The notes: a model not told the origin generated them from the sequence alone. A DNA stretch of 64,000 nucleotides from Ciona intestinalis (GCF_000224145.3 NC_020175.2:2641278-2705277); one strand, 5' to 3'. Counted from the first letter of the stretch, positions 24,301 through 36,985 are shown. Made by a program: numbers and translations.

Positions 24301-27300
24301 ATATTTCATTGTAACTCTAAATTAAAGACACCACAGTGCTATATTAACCAACTGTTAAGAGACACCTTTTACATGTGAATATTTACACTAGTAATTAATA
24401 CTGTAAGCGTTATACTTAGCAATATGCGTATTATAGTAGGATGGGGGAAGATGGGACATTATTTTATTCTAATTTCTCATCCCCTTTGGTAGTAAACAAA
24501 GAACATTCAAAGAATTATACATCCGTATCCTCACAACTCCCATAGATCGTTGGTAATTGTTTAAAACACGATCAGGATATTTGGATATTATGTGGTAAAG
24601 GTGTCCCATCTTGCCCACAGTACGATATTATAAAAAAGACATTGTAGAAATATCCATAGGTGCTTTTACACTAATGGACTAATAAAAACTACTTTCTGTT
24701 GTTAAATTGTAACAGGTAACAGCACACTCAAGCCATTACAAATTTAAACAACCCTTTGTGGTGTTTTAAAGCATACATAACAGTTTTATGACCTTGTTTA
24801 AAAGCAAACTGACAAAAATGGTATTTTATTAGTCTGTAAATTAGTTATGCTAGACATTTTACATGATAGCAACTAAAAAGCAATTTATAAAAATATATAA
24901 TTTTAAAAACTAGCTATTAAATGTACCAGATTTATAATTTAAGATAAGAATATTTAAAGCATTGGTAATACAGGGTCTAAACATTACATAACACAGAAAC
25001 TTATTTCAACAACTTTTCCCTTAAAAACATAACTTGTTGCTTTTTTATATGATGGTAACAAGCATGAATTTAATGTTATTTCAATTTATGACTACCAAGT
25101 AATAATAAATATGATTTTCAGATACATTTAATTTTGCTATTGAACTATTACATTAGCTTTAGTGCCGTGATTTTAAGAATAGAAAACCAACTCGCCAACA
25201 AATATTCTAATACTAATTGAACGTATTAGCCCAAACTCAACAATATGTTGATAACATTACACTATTAGAGTAGTACATTACCAGAAACCAAAAAAAGTAC
25301 CAAATTACATATATGCTACTGCACTGCGGAAGTGAAGACATATATGCTACTGCACTGCGGAAAGACTGTGTTTTAAAACTACTTATTAAAAAGTAACTAC
25401 TATTTTCAAATGACTCACTTAAAAAAATCTACCGTTTTAAAATTACCCACTTAAAAAAAACTACTGTTTTCAAATTACTTACTACTTCTAATTCTACTTT
25501 AATATGCTGTAAAACATGCACACTGTATCTGTGATACCCGCTAATACACTATATATGAAAACCACCATGTTAGCTTTAACGAAATCCCGAACCCTGTTTC
25601 TAAATTAAACAAGTCATGCGAAAACATGCGGCAGTTAGTGCAGCTCAAGTTCGGGAAATGGTCATAACAGCAGCAAGAAAAAAAACTTCGCTGCAAATGG
25701 AATTAGGGATGTTTTTTTTGGGATGCAAAACCTTATCGAGGAGTTGTGAGAGGAATAATCCGGCGCTGAGGGGGGTGGGGGTAACGAACGCTCGTGCATT
25801 GACGCCCTTGATCCAAAACCTACTGGAGCATGAGAAGGGGAACCTCCATACCTACTTGTTAAGCATGGGAAACAAGGGGTCACCAATAGTCGATACTGTT
25901 AACTTGTTAAGTGCCATTGCAGGGCAGCTATGCTATAGTATGGGTGTAGTGTTACTGTAGCACTAAGTATTCTATGGAGTATGCAGTAAGCAAAAAGTAT
26001 ATCTAAATGGTAAGGTTATATTAAGACTTAAGATGTAAGAGTGGTTGTTTGAAGGGTGTTAGGGTAATGGGCCAAATCTGGCCCAAATCCCATGTCCTCA
26101 ATGACCTCACCCACACAGAGTAAAAAAGGGGGGGTTGTTTTATTGTGTACCTGTCGTTTGTTGGTCCGTTGCTCATTGGTGGAGGACCACGAGCAGGGGG
26201 AGGAGGAGGTCCTCCTCGACTGCTCCTGTTTGGAATGCTGGATGTTGGAGGGGGAGGTGGAGGACCTTGGGAGTGTAACTGGGACGACCTGCGTGCACTG
26301 CCCTCCCTGGAGGGGGGAGGAGGAGGTGGATTGGATGACGGACCTCTGCTTGGTGAATTGAATGATGGCTGGGAGTTTGGTTGGGATCGGTTAGGTGGAG
26401 GAGGAGGTCCTCCTCTGTTATGAGATGGAGGCGGCGGGGGTCCACCTCGGCTGTTCATGGATGGTGGGGGGCCTCTAGAATTAGGGGGCGGGGGGAGGCT
26501 ACTATTTGGCCTAGATGATGGTGGTGGCCCACCACGAGAGTTTGGGGGTGGGGGCCTTATCCCGCTGTTTCTTGAAACGCTTCCGGTATTTCTTGCATTT
26601 GGAGGTGGAGGATTGTTATTTCTGGATGGGGGAGGTGGAAGATTACCAAATTGTCTTCCACCGGATTTCCCTATTGTGTCCGGCTTGTTATGTGATGATG
26701 GAGTTGGAGGTAATCCTCCTCCGGAGTTGTGATTTTGGAAACGGGGGCTACTTGATCCCATACTTGGACGAGGACCCATCGGGAAGCGAGGGGGTGGAGG
26801 ATTATTGTTCCTGGATGGGGGAGGCGGCCGGGGACCTCCGAATGAAGGACTGGATTTGGGAGCAGAGTTTGGTTTCGGCATTGCTGGCCCTCGACCAGGA
26901 GGTAACATTGGTGATCCTGTGTGTGAAATAAATATCTCTGGTTAAAAAATATAAAACCATCAAGTGGATAGGGGGCAAGCATGATTAGGCGAATAAATTT
27001 GTTTCCCATTGTATAGCCTATTACTTATCAATATAAAATCAAACCTGAAGAAGCATTAGTTTTTCTGAGCTGGGGCATTCCACCCGCAAACATTCCTCCC
27101 ATTCCTCCTCCTCCTCCTCCTCCTCCTCTTCCTCCACCTCCTCCTTTTGGAGCTGAAAATCAAAAAATTAAGTAAACCCAAATTTACATGTATATTAGCG
27201 GTGCTGCCAGGGGAATATGTTTCTAGTGTTTGGAACCCAGCTTTTTATTTTTATTTAATTTAAAATTCGTTGGATTAAAACACAGTTGTGATATCTATTA

Positions 27301-28108
27301 TCTAGTTCCTTGTTTTAGATAAGGTGTTTCCCATGAAGGTTAATTAAAGGGTAAAGTTTGAATTCCTCCTTATGTTTTTTCACTGTGTCACTGTATAGCC
27401 TATACATTTCTTTTTACAAATTATAGGCTTATTACAGAATTATAAACCTTTAAAACAGTACATAATAAAACAAATTACTTTATTCAGAAGATAAGTAAAT
27501 GAATAAAACCTATTATGTATATAATATATTTGACTAAGTCACGTAGAGTAGACTATAGAGTTACTTATACATTTTAGTCTTACAACAGAAGCTTGTAAAT
27601 CTGTTTGTTTAAATATTTAATATTAAAAACTTCAATTATATGATTTCCCAACACATTTTAGGTATATATATATAACAGTCAATAATGTATATTACACTTC
27701 CTCAACAAAGAGTGTTAGTTTAAATAAGCATTATTTTTTACAGAACACTCAAGCCCATTTATGTGACAGTATTTTTCCATCTAACTTTTCAAAGGTTTTT
27801 TTAAGAAAAACCTACTAAAAATATAGGCTAATGGTAATGACTCACTGTATTTTGAACTTTATTTAAATTATATATAAACATAAATGATAATGAGATATAT
27901 ATTTAACATCCTTTTGGGCCATAATTATGTACATACCATCAACAACAGGTGCGCTTCTGTCATTAGTGACTGTTTTCTTCAGTTTAGCTCCTTTAAAGTT
28001 ACAAATATCATTGAGCATAGCCCCTCTGTCCGTTGCCGCTTTCTTGTTTAGTTTAGGAGGGGCTGAAGCAGATGGGGCCGGCGGTGGTGGGGGTGGGGGT
28101 GGCGGCAT
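21343..28108 (-). CDS. WIPF: WAS/WASL-interacting protein (WIP/verprolin family), complete
   Basis: WIP proteins bind actin and WASP/N-WASP, stabilise WASP and steer Arp2/3 actin assembly in the cytoplasm. Six coding exons in transcript order: 28108-27937, 27152-27045, 26916-26151, 22814-22681, 22187-22089 and 21407-21343. They give 447 residues. Residues 1-18 are a Pro run. Residues 28-57 form the WH2 actin-binding motif with LKKTVTNDRSAP, the family signature. Residues 58-93 are Gly-rich and end MPQLRKTN. Residues 94-393 are a long Pro/Asn/Arg/Ser-rich region with many PPPP and NSRGPPP units. Residues 394-422 (EDLENRFPFNT...KTYPS) match the WASP-binding site of vertebrate WIP (ESRFxF...KSYPSK). 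The chosen ATG places the Pro run first, as in vertebrates; an in-frame ATG 30 bp upstream is possible. Which vertebrate paralogue (WIPF1-3) it equals cannot be said. Confidence 0.93.
22291..22562 (-). mobile_element. SINE copy, full or nearly full length
   Basis: Inverted, in the WIP intron upstream of the WASP-binding exon. Reads TATCCTCGCGTGGCC, ACCTCGTGCCAGCTAACGAG, CCATTAGTGACCACTGGG, GTCTTGCCCAAGGACAC and CAGCGACGAGCCTTGAAC. Confidence 0.88.
23413..23632 (+). repeat. Two-copy tandem repeat, 114-bp period
   Basis: Both units contain GTTAAAACATGTTTTAA, then TTTTAGTATGCACCGCAACACC and AAGCAGAAGTGGTAAT. The units start at about 23416 and 23530 with few differences, so the duplication is fairly recent. 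Confidence 0.9.
24431..24627 (+). mobile_element. MITE copy, full length
   Basis: Inside the large WIP intron; right end altered to CCCACAGTACGATA. Confidence 0.85.
25308..25370 (+). repeat. Short direct repeat, 2 x ~24 bp
   Basis: ATATATGCTACTGCACTGCGG occurs twice, about 32 bp apart. It is followed by imperfect ACTACT/TTAAAA repeats to about 25490. Confidence 0.75.
26058..26124 (+). repeat. Short repeat R2, copy 3
   Basis: GGTAATGGGCCAAATCTGGC... CCCATGTCC... ACCTCACCCACACAGAGTAA. It begins about 27 bp inside the WIP intron, next to the donor of the largest exon (on the opposite strand). Confidence 0.6.
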
Positions 28109-28496
28109 GTTTGTCACCTTTGAATTAGGATACATCATATCATAAGTTAAGCAGTGTATGCTAATGTGTAATTAAGCTAAGCAATGATTTGATTTAAGGC
28201 TGTAGCAGATATAAAAACTGCAAACGACTGATTCGGCCTATACAATGCTAACAAAAAAAACAGACAATTAAACAGGAAAGAAGAAAGTAGTGGTTATCAC
28301 ACAAGATTGGTGTTCACATTGCATTGAAATGTTTATGTGACTGTTTATTATCATGTGACTTTTTATCATCACAAAAAACCAGCTATATTATTAGTTAAGC
28401 CAATGCATAGACTTCTTATATTTTGCATACATTGGTTCATGTAGGCTTTAAATAATATATTTGTTTGCAACATTGTACAGATGCAGTTTAGTTATA

Positions 28497-28655
28497 GGAC
28501 TACAAAAGTTTAAAAACTGCATAAAAATAAATTTATTGGACTTTAAAAGTTTAAAACTGCATAAAAATAAATTTATGGGACTTCAAAGGTTTGAAAACTG
28601 CATAAAATAAACTTATTGGAATGATGGAACTTTAAAACTTTAAAAACTGCATAAA
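28497..28655 (+). repeat. Tandem repeat, four units of ~41-48 bp
   Basis: Units start at about 28497, 28538, 28578 and 28626. Each reads GGA(C)TT(T)AAAAGTTT then AAAACTGCATAAAA(A)TAAA. Moderately diverged, so not recent. Confidence 0.85.
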
Positions 28656-28990
28656 AAATCAGCAAATTTAAACAATAGCATAAGAGCCAGCATACTTGAT
28701 GGTAGATCTAACAGTATGACGTAATGTGGTGCTGCAGTAGGATGCCTGCTTGTGATTTCACTTCCTGTGGACGAGAGGTGACGTGGGTTGCTGCTTTTAA
28801 AGTTTTGTGTTTTTTTTATTTCAGCAGCTTTTTGCTATCAAGCCAAAAATGTGGTTGAAATGTTATTCCATTGATTCATGGGCCAGTTGACATTAATCCA
28901 CTTTGGTTTTCAAGGCTTCTTTTCTCCGATAAGTCCTAAACCTAACAACTTACACCTGCGGGGGAAGATTTGCATTTGAATATTATACAT

Positions 28991-29184
28991 AGTTAGTACA
29001 CGGGGTAAGATGGGGCACTTTCAGCACATAATATCCAAATATCCTGATCGTGTTTTAAACAACTAACAACGGTCTATGGGAGTCATGAGGATACAGTTTT
29101 AAAATTCTTTAAATGTTCTTTGTTTACTTTCAAATGGGACGAGAAAACAGAATAAAATATGTCCCGTCTTTCCCACACTACTAT
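28991..29184 (-). mobile_element. MITE copy
   Basis: Upstream of WIP; left end diverged (TAGTACACGGGGTAAG), right end CACACTACTATA. Confidence 0.83.
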
Positions 29185-31065
29185 AATATTGGGTAAAACT
29201 TTGAATTAAACAAACACCCTTATTCTGACATCAAGGAGAAACATTGTAGGCTACATAACAACCTATAAATAAAATGGTATAACATTGAAAAATACATTCT
29301 TTTGACCTAATATTTGTAACTTGAATAATTTAAGTATTTTTGCAAAAAATCCCTGACTGATAGTTAAGAAACAACTGTAATAATTTACACAAATCTGACC
29401 CTGATCTGGTACTTAGTGCTTACAGGGTTGAACGATTCTTGTGTAAAGAAATATCGTAAGTGTTAAAGTATCTGCACTATCTGGTGCTGGTGCTTTAAAT
29501 ACCTAAGGGACAAAAGTAAAGTCTAACCAACTGTTTAATAAAATATATATATTTCACCTAAACGGCATTGTCAGTCTCTAGTTCAAATAGTTGGAAAAGA
29601 TTGACTGAAAATATTTTCAATTTTTGGGGTTACTTGATATAGTAACTTACAAAGCATGTTTCCTATACACCAAATTAACTGCAAAAACATTGAACTAATT
29701 AATCACACCTTATTGAAAGTTACGTATTATACCACCAAGAAAAACAGTATTATTATACTAGACACCATACAGATATCACTGGCCCACCATTATCAATGCA
29801 ATACTGTCTTAGTAGTATCGATCAGTCTGAGCCCCAATAAACATATATAGGCTACCAAAAATTAAAAAAATGAATTTAAATTGGTTTAATGGCCACACAA
29901 CAGCCAAACAATTACCGACTAGATTTTTTACATAAAAGCAAGAGTAATTGGGCATTTTTAGTATATTTCTTTTTAACAATACTGTACAAAGATTGCCACC
30001 AAGTCACAAAGTATTAACCATTGGATAAATCAACCATGCAAAAACTGAGTTCTTTTCATTTGTAGCCTAATTACCTAAAGATTGAAAAGCACTAAACATT
30101 TTAGTACAATTATTTAAAATAAAATGCCACCATTATTTTAGTATTATAAGAATTTATAATCCAAGGTTATTTTGCTAAAGTGCTAATAAGACGAAGACAA
30201 AATTTAGAAACGTTCATAATAAATTTTAAACACGTTAATTGTAGAAATTATGATAGCCACAAGCCGCGTTAAATAAAAATGAGAATTATAAACCAAAGCT
30301 CACACCGTAGGTTTTTCTCGTTGTTTTTCAAGTATCCAAGAAAAACCATTACGTTTAAATGACTAATCAAATATTTGATATTACCCAGGGACTAAATACC
30401 TAAATACGGTCAACGAAATATTGTAATCTTAATCTAAACAAATTGAGATACCTCACTACCTTTCTACCTTTGGGGCGGAATTCAGGGGAAACGTCCGCTA
30501 GGTGGACGATTAACAAGTTTCAATGCTCCCGAAAAATATTTGAAGATCTGTAACGTGTTTGCGGGGATATTTTAAAATTTGTAAATTTTATTACTTTGTT
30601 ATTAAGAAAGTTTAAAGAGAATTACAAAATAGGGGGTTATATAATTAGGAGGATACTAATTTTGAACAAACAAAAACGAAAACTGTAGACTACCTATTTA
30701 TTTAAGCCATTTACGTACATCCGCATGGAGTGTGTCATTCTATATTTAGAAGTATGACTGGTGGCGATTTTTTATTTTCAACCAAGGGAAAATAGTCCTA
30801 AAGGGTACTTTTCTTTTATCGCATATTTCTTGGTGCCAAGTTATGGATTGGGTGTAAATTATTTATATCCATGCTGGGAACTATATGCTACATATACTAG
30901 CCCGTTTATTTTTTCTTACGTATTATAGGAATGCTCGAGTGAAGCGGTTTATTACATTCTTAAGTAAACGTAAACATATTATCATGGCCGTATAAGCACC
31001 AGATTCGTAACATGGTCCGTTGCAGATTGTATCGGTTGCCGCAACTTTGCTATTTGACCAATATA

Positions 31066-31258
31066 TATAGTAGGGTGGGGAAAGATGGGACACCTTTAAC
31101 ACATAATTTCCAAATAGCCTGATCGTGTTTTAAAGAATTAAAAACGGTCTGTGGAATTCGTAAGGATACGGTTTCATAATTCTTTGAATGTTCTTTGTTT
31201 ACTACCAAATGGAAGCAAAAAAATGAAAAGATGTCCCATCTTACCCCACTCTATTATA
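31066..31258 (-). mobile_element. MITE copy, full length
   Basis: Intergenic between WIP and CALHM; TATA at both flanks. Confidence 0.88.
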
Positions 31259-32399
31259 TAAACAGGGAATTTTTCTCTCAGTCTACACACGTCATCCATA
31301 TATACCTGGTCGAACATCGTCCATTGGTTTGTGGTCTATAATTAGGATCCAGACCGGCGGCTGCTTTGTAGATTTTCGTTGTTTACAGCTTCCGCCATTG
31401 GTGACGTACGTTATTGTGAAAATCAAAATAGAACCGATGAGGTGCATGGATTTCCAAATAGGCGTTTCATTGAGGTTGTGGGGGGCTGTATGGTGTGTTT
31501 GCTGTGACTAATAAATTATACAACAAAAATGAATGCATATAATATATATAGTATATTGATATGATGGTAAATATTAGAGCATCGTTGCTTAGTATAACAT
31601 CTTAAACCCCTGGTATAAATAATTCATGAGCACTAAGCGAATCAATCTTATAAGTCGAACCGCAATTTGAAAAGTGACATCTTTACGCATGCGCGTGAAG
31701 CTTCTTTATCTACTACAGGAATCAACGGAAACAGACGTCAGGGCGTCTGTAGTAGCTTATGTGTGTCGGGGAAAGCGAACTAGGCTGAAAACGTCTTATT
31801 TAGTTTACGAATGATAATAGCCAGAATTTAGCACGTAAATGCAGAGATTGCGTATTTTTCTTTATAATGATCATATTATGCAAGCAATTGCTATACAATT
31901 ACAGCAATTTATATGTTAGTTGAAGTTAAAGTAATCATAATTCAGTTCCAAATAATTAGAAAGCATAGTTTTGGTAGTATGTAGTCCATTTTAAAATATA
32001 AGCCAGGTTAGACACGGCTAATTTCGCGATCCTATTCAGCTCAGTACTAAATCGTATGTTATATCAACACGATGTGGTATAATATACCTGTCAATTAAGA
32101 CAGGGTATGGAATTTGAAACCCCAGCAAGAGCTTTTCTAATACTTCCTGTTTGATTCTTGGAACGCCCGTGCATGTGCTCTGTGTAACAGCTTACTATGG
32201 AAACGCAGTGTTTCGAATTTGGCTGTTTGTTGCAGTCACTGTTGTGAAATTCTATGTATTAAACAACTATTTATAGAGATGAGATAGAATTAAAGTTTAA
32301 GACAAATTTATGCATTGATGGTTTTGTATTTTCTCAGGCATTGTTTGATATGTTTTTCTTTGAGGGTTTGATTAAAAGTGTTAAACAGCAGTAGACCTT
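31259..32399. other. Upstream of CALHM, nothing firm
   Basis: No gene recognised. A small open frame at 31329-31511 looks like chance. Around 31660-31800 the sequence is less AT-rich, with CGCATGCGCG (an NRF1-like palindrome) and CAGACGTCAGGGCGTCTG. This could be promoter DNA for CALHM or for WIP transcripts going the other way. Confidence 0.35.
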
Positions 32400-32445
32400 A
32401 TGGCAAAACAACTGGGCGAAATAGCAAAGAAAACAAGGCTTAAGT

Positions 32446-35400
32446 GACTACACTGGGACTGCTGTTAATACTGGAATAGTAGCGGTTACTGCTGGGATCG
32501 AACAACTAACAACTTTAGCGGCATATAGATGCCCGTGTGTGTCTCTTGCCAAGCTTGGTAACTGTACCCCAATTAACATTGCTGGTAACCCTTCGTGCAG
32601 TCAGTTATTAAACTACGGATACGGAATGTCGTTTATAATTGCACCAGCAATAGGACTTCTTGTTTTCGGCATGGCTTCCAATCCAAAGCTATGGAAATCT
32701 GTAACCGGTATAATTAAAAAGACGAAAACTGAACGAAGAGAAGTGGATGAGATCTGCTGGACTATTGGAGGGGTGATTGGGCAGGCATTGTACGCTCCTA
32801 TAACGTGGGTTGCTATTGCGTTGCTGGATGGCCGGTATTACGCTTGTGCTGCAACTTCTTTACCATACGATGTCGAACATCCGTCCGCGTCGTACAAAAC
32901 TTGTGAAGCCGTAAGTTTGAATGACTAAATGTAATTTACTTTATCCTCGCGTGGCCCGAAAAACGACAGTCGTTATCACACGGGTTTAACACCTCGTGCT
33001 AGCTTACGAGTTACCATGTATGTTACTTTGTAGGTAATTATTTATTTATTTATTTTTTCTTTTTTATGTATAAATGGCTGATAATTTGGACAACCCATTA
33101 GTGACCACTGGGTTGGAGCAATTGCCGTTAAGTGTCTTGCCCAAGGACACATATACGCCCACAAAGGTAGCAACATCGAGCCTTGAACCCAAACTTTGTT
33201 TTTACTAACTAAGCTATAGATTGTGCTACCTCAAACTTTTTTCGTGAGTGGGTTTATTACAGCATTTAGTGCGAATAACAGAGGCCCGACATGTCGTTTT
33301 TTCAGCCCTTATAATCTAAAAGTTAAACTCTCAAGAGCTATAAGTTCTGAGTTGTTTAATACCGAAGTTTTTAATTGTTTAATACAAACAACAGTCAGCA
33401 ACAATTTAATTGCACGAGACGTATAGGCGGATTATATTTTGTATTTTAAAATAATAATGGTGACCGGTACGTTACTACTACTTCGGAACGCAAATCGGTT
33501 CAAATAGTTCTTTAATAATAAAAACGTAAAAACTTGTGGCGGTAATGGGAAATATGGTAAATTTTCCTACGAAAACCCTTAAGTAAAAACACACCTTCCT
33601 GCTTCATAGTCTGTGAAGTAAGATAAATAAGGGTAAGGCGCTGTCAATGGACATAAGTAGGATAAGAACGATTTAGAACGAAATAAATAATATAACTAGT
33701 TACCGGCGGTCTTACAGCTTGTGTATATAGTAGGATGGGGGAAGATGGGACACCTTTTCATTCTATTTTCTCGTACATTTTGGTAGTAAACAAAGAACAT
33801 TCAAAGAATTATAAAACCTTGTCCCCGAGACTTTCATAGACCGTTGTTAATTGTTTAAAACACGACCAGGATATTTATATATTTCGTGCTAAAGGTGTCC
33901 CATCTCCCCCCACCCCACTATATTAATTGTGTTGGCTAAAAGTTTTTAACATACTAAGGAATATAGATGGGCTGTGTGGTAAAGCCTACCTTGTATACCA
34001 TAACACCACAGAACGTAAAGACGGAAATTAGCTATAGCATCTCCTTCCTGCTATTTATGTTTATAGTTATAAATGTGTAAGCAATTTATCAACTTTCATA
34101 AATTATGCACATTCTTTATGTAGAGTAGTGTGGGGGAAAACGGACAGCTTTAGCACATAATATCCAAATATTCTGATCGTGTTTTAAACAATTAACAACG
34201 TTCTATGGAAGTCGTAGGATACGGTTTTATATTTCTTTGAATGTTTTTTGTTTACTACCAAAGTGGACGGGAAAATAGCACGAAAAGGTGCCCCATCTCC
34301 CCCACTCTACTATATATAAATTAAGATATAAATTGTTGTGATACCGTATAAGTTTATGATATTACACACGATTTTTTGACGCGTGGTATATTAAAATCCT
34401 TTCTCTGTTTATACAGTTAGATATAGATTAGGGTGGGGAAAGATGGCGGGACGCCTTTTTATTTTATTTTATGGTCCCATTTGGCAGTAAACAAAGAACA
34501 TTTAAAGGTTTATAAAACCGCATCCTTACAACTCTTATAGACCGTTGTTAATTGTTTAACACGATCGGGATATTTTGATGTTATGCGCTGAAGGTGTCCC
34601 ATTTTAGAACTGATATATAAGTATCAAAAGATCCAATTAATATGTTTTCCACTCGTTGTTAATACTCACAACAGCAAGGAAATTGAAATTTATATTGGTT
34701 AATTAAATATGAATGCATAAGAGTCATATCATGTTACTATTATCCTACGCTCTAAATAAAATGCACTCTAAGGCCTGAGCCGCGCGACTGGTATCGGCAC
34801 TACTGCGATACGCGGGATTATGTGCTGTGACCGTTTTTCATCACAAAGGCTATACGGCAATTTAGACAGTATTATACCAACGCTATCTACCCTTGCAGAC
34901 AATTTATCGTTTTAAAATATAGTGGGATGGGGGGAGATGGGACACATTTTCATTATATTTTCTCGTCCTATTTGCTAGTAAACAAAAAAATTCAAAGAAT
35001 TATAAAACCGTATCCTTGCGGCTCCCATTGACCGTTGTTAACTGTTTAAAACACGATCAGGATATTTGGATATTATGTGCTAAAGGTATCTTACCTTTCC
35101 CCACCCACTATATATAAATAAACAACAAGTTTTTTGAAACCTAAACCAATTTGCTAATTTTTAAACTTGTATGACAGGTTGCAATTTCGAAGATCGTGTA
35201 TACGTCATCAGCCTTCAATGACAATCGCAGCTTTTCGCAATTACTGGGCTGGATAATTATCGCTGCCTTTTTGATCGTTGGTATGTTCGTGTATTGCTTA
35301 TCTCAATGCACGTTTCCACTTACGTACTATCATGCAAAGTACTACCTACTGTACAGAGCTGCGGAGGAAGCAGAGTTTACCGACGAAATGCAGAAAAAGG

Positions 35401-36084
35401 TAGTTATTACAATGCATTAGGTGATAAGGGATGGGACACCTTTGTATTCTGTGTTTTTTTTATCCAATTAGGTGGTAAATATACTGTACATTATAAAAAC
35501 TATAAAACCATATTCTTAGGACTCTTATAGGCCGTTCTTAATTGTTTGAAACACGATCAGGATAATTTGATTTTATGTGCTAAAGGTGTCCCATCATATC
35601 CCAGAGCACTATAAGACAAAAGTGACATACGTCTATATAGGAGTGAATTTGGATACCCAAAAGATATTTAACATGCTATAGTCGTGTGACGATTATGCAT
35701 TCGTTAATTGGCAATGGGCCAAATCCGTCCTAATGTCGGACGTGTAGCCTGCCTTGCAGTAGGAGCTTAATTATCCATGTAAAATAATTTTTACATAAAC
35801 ATGTTATATAGGCTCAACACGACGCCGAGGCGAATGTTTTAAAGTTTATGGAAAAAAGAAGAGACAAAGCGTTGTGGGACCGAATATCCACCGTGTATGA
35901 TTTCCACCGAGACGACAAGTCCCTTGCGCTGTATTCGAACCTGCATGAGTGGGTTTTGGAAAACGCCCAGTCCGAGGAAATGGTTCCTTTAACTGGAGGA
36001 GGAGGAGGAGAGGAAGGTCATCCCGAGGAAGGGGGATTCAATGAAGACGATGAAATTTCTACTCATGCAACTGTGAGCGTCTGA
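32446..36084 (+). CDS. CALHM: CALHM-family (calcium homeostasis modulator) channel
   Basis: CALHM proteins are voltage- and calcium-gated large-pore channels of the plasma membrane that pass ions and ATP. Exons: 32446-32910, 35178-35399 and 35812-36084, giving about 319 residues to the TGA stop. Four membrane segments are visible in family order: GIVAVTAGIEQLTTLAA, then YGYGMSFIIAPAIGLLVFGM, then LYAPITWVAIALLDGRYYAC, then LGWIIIAAFLIVGMFVYCLS. The Cys pattern CPC...C...C between the first two segments and LLDGxxxxCA after the third are the CALHM hallmarks. The C-terminal helix has AEANVLKFMEKRRDKALWDR and an acidic Gly/Glu-rich tail. The start is unsettled: a plausible start ATG at 32400 (MAKQLGEIAKKTRLK) leads into this frame only across a one-base offset near 32445. 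AATAAA at 36475-36480 is a likely poly(A) signal. Subtype not assignable. Confidence 0.9.
32931..33233 (-). mobile_element. SINE copy, full length, beside CALHM donor
   Basis: Begins about 20 bp after the exon 1 donor of CALHM. Tail TTACTTTATCCTCGCGTGG, centre GTGACCACTGGGTTGGAGC and TTGCCCAAGGACAC; the complement of the right end gives a tRNA-like head with GGGTTCAAGG. Confidence 0.88.
33726..33923 (+). mobile_element. MITE copy, full length
   Basis: First of four MITEs packed into CALHM intron 1 within 1.4 kb. Confidence 0.88.
34121..34314 (-). mobile_element. MITE copy, inverted
   Basis: Second element of the CALHM intron cluster; ends CCCCACTCTACTATA. Confidence 0.88.
34422..34607 (+). 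mobile_element. MITE copy, right end eroded
   Basis: Third of the cluster; right arm stops after AAGGTGTCCCATTTTA, the CCCCACCC end being lost. Confidence 0.83.
34918..35112 (+). mobile_element. MITE copy, full length
   Basis: Fourth of the cluster; ends 66 bp before CALHM exon 2. Confidence 0.88.
35417..35613 (+). mobile_element. MITE copy next to a splice donor
   Basis: Begins about 18 bp after the donor of CALHM exon 2. Both ends diverged (AAGGGATGGGAC; CCCAGAGCACTATA). Confidence 0.8.
35710..35760 (+). repeat. Short repeat R2, copy 4
   Basis: GGCAATGGGCCAAATCCGTCC then GGACGTGTAGCCTGCC; about 50 bp before CALHM exon 3. Confidence 0.45.
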
Positions 36085-36517
36085 TATTGAAAACATGGCG
36101 GATGCTATGGTATTAGTACATATATAGCCAGAAAACATGTTTGTTGCAAGATTTTTCAAGCGTCTTCCAAAATTCTCCAGCATACACGTCGAAAACAGAA
36201 ACGAGCTATATTTACAAAGCAGTATTCAGTGAGAATGATCAATCGTGACAAAAAAACCACTGCCAAGCGTTAAGGCAAATGATGCTAAATTAATTATCCA
36301 TGCAGACATTAGTGACAGACAATGTTTATATTGATGACTCTTATCACGTATTGGGAATTTCCATGTTTTGAACTGTCGCCTTCCTTTTTTTGTGACGAAT
36401 TAAAACGTGAATGTAAATTTTCGACCACCATAATTGAAGAACGTTTCAGTTCCAATGCAATTCAACGATACTTTAATAAATGTTAATGGCAAATAATATA
36501 TACCATGGGTTAATGTA

Positions 36518-36676
36518 TGTAGGGTAGAATAGATGTCATAGTATATCAAGAACATTCAACGAATTATAAAACCGCATCCACACGACTTCCATATACCGTT
36601 GTTAATTATTTAAAACACGATCAGGATATTTTGATATTATGTGGTAAAGGTGTCTCATATTCCTCTACCCAAATAG
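36518..36676 (+). mobile_element. MITE copy, internally shortened
   Basis: A ~35 bp segment of the left arm is missing (GTAGGGTAGAATAGATGTCA passes straight to AAGAACATTC). Confidence 0.8.
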
Positions 36677-36805
36677 GCTATATCTTGTAAACAAGACAAA
36701 GTTGCCATGAGTAAAAATAAAATCTGCATATACACGCTGTGTGTATAGCAAAAATCCTAGCATTTAAACATAGCAGTATAATAAGACCCCAGCAATGAAG
36801 GAATG

Positions 36806-36985
36806 AAACTTGCTCATCCCCTCGTGGCCGGAAACTGACAGTCGTTATAACGCTGGTGTTCTGTTAGTTACATACACCTCGTATTAGCTTACGAGGTACC
36901 ACGAATGTAACCGCGTGGGTAACTGCACTTTAGACAACCCATTATAGTGATCACTATGGGTTAGCAATTGCTGTTATCAATAGCA
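36806..36985 (-). mobile_element. SINE copy, tRNA-like head missing
   Basis: Reads TCATCCCCTCGTGGCCGG, CACCTCGTATTAGCTTACGAGG and ACAACCCATTATAGTGATCACTATGGG; stops inside the central domain. Confidence 0.82.

Larger units (their letters stand above)
22815..26150 (-). other. Large WIP intron
   Basis: 3.3 kb, AT-rich. It contains a 114-bp direct duplication, one MITE, an R2 copy and short tandem repeats near 25308-25500. A 114-codon open frame on the plus strand at 25616-25960 shows no family resemblance. No other gene is supported inside. Confidence 0.6.
28109..30990. other. Upstream of WIP: 5' UTR, introns or intergenic
   Basis: Contains a four-unit ~41-bp tandem repeat and one MITE. It is otherwise AT-rich with no exon I can support. 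A non-coding first exon or a trans-splice acceptor just 5' of the WIP ATG (AATTCAAAG before GTGACAAACATG on the minus strand) is possible. A less AT-rich patch at 30470-30540 could mark a distal promoter, without firm evidence. Confidence 0.4.

Noticed and set aside
25616-25960. 114-codon frame in the WIP intron
   Set aside because: No similarity recognised, no splice context, and antisense frame equally open.
26092-26931. Several Gly/Leu/Trp-rich open frames on the plus strand opposite the WIP exon
   Set aside because: They are antisense shadows of the Pro-rich coding exon, produced by its repetitive codons.
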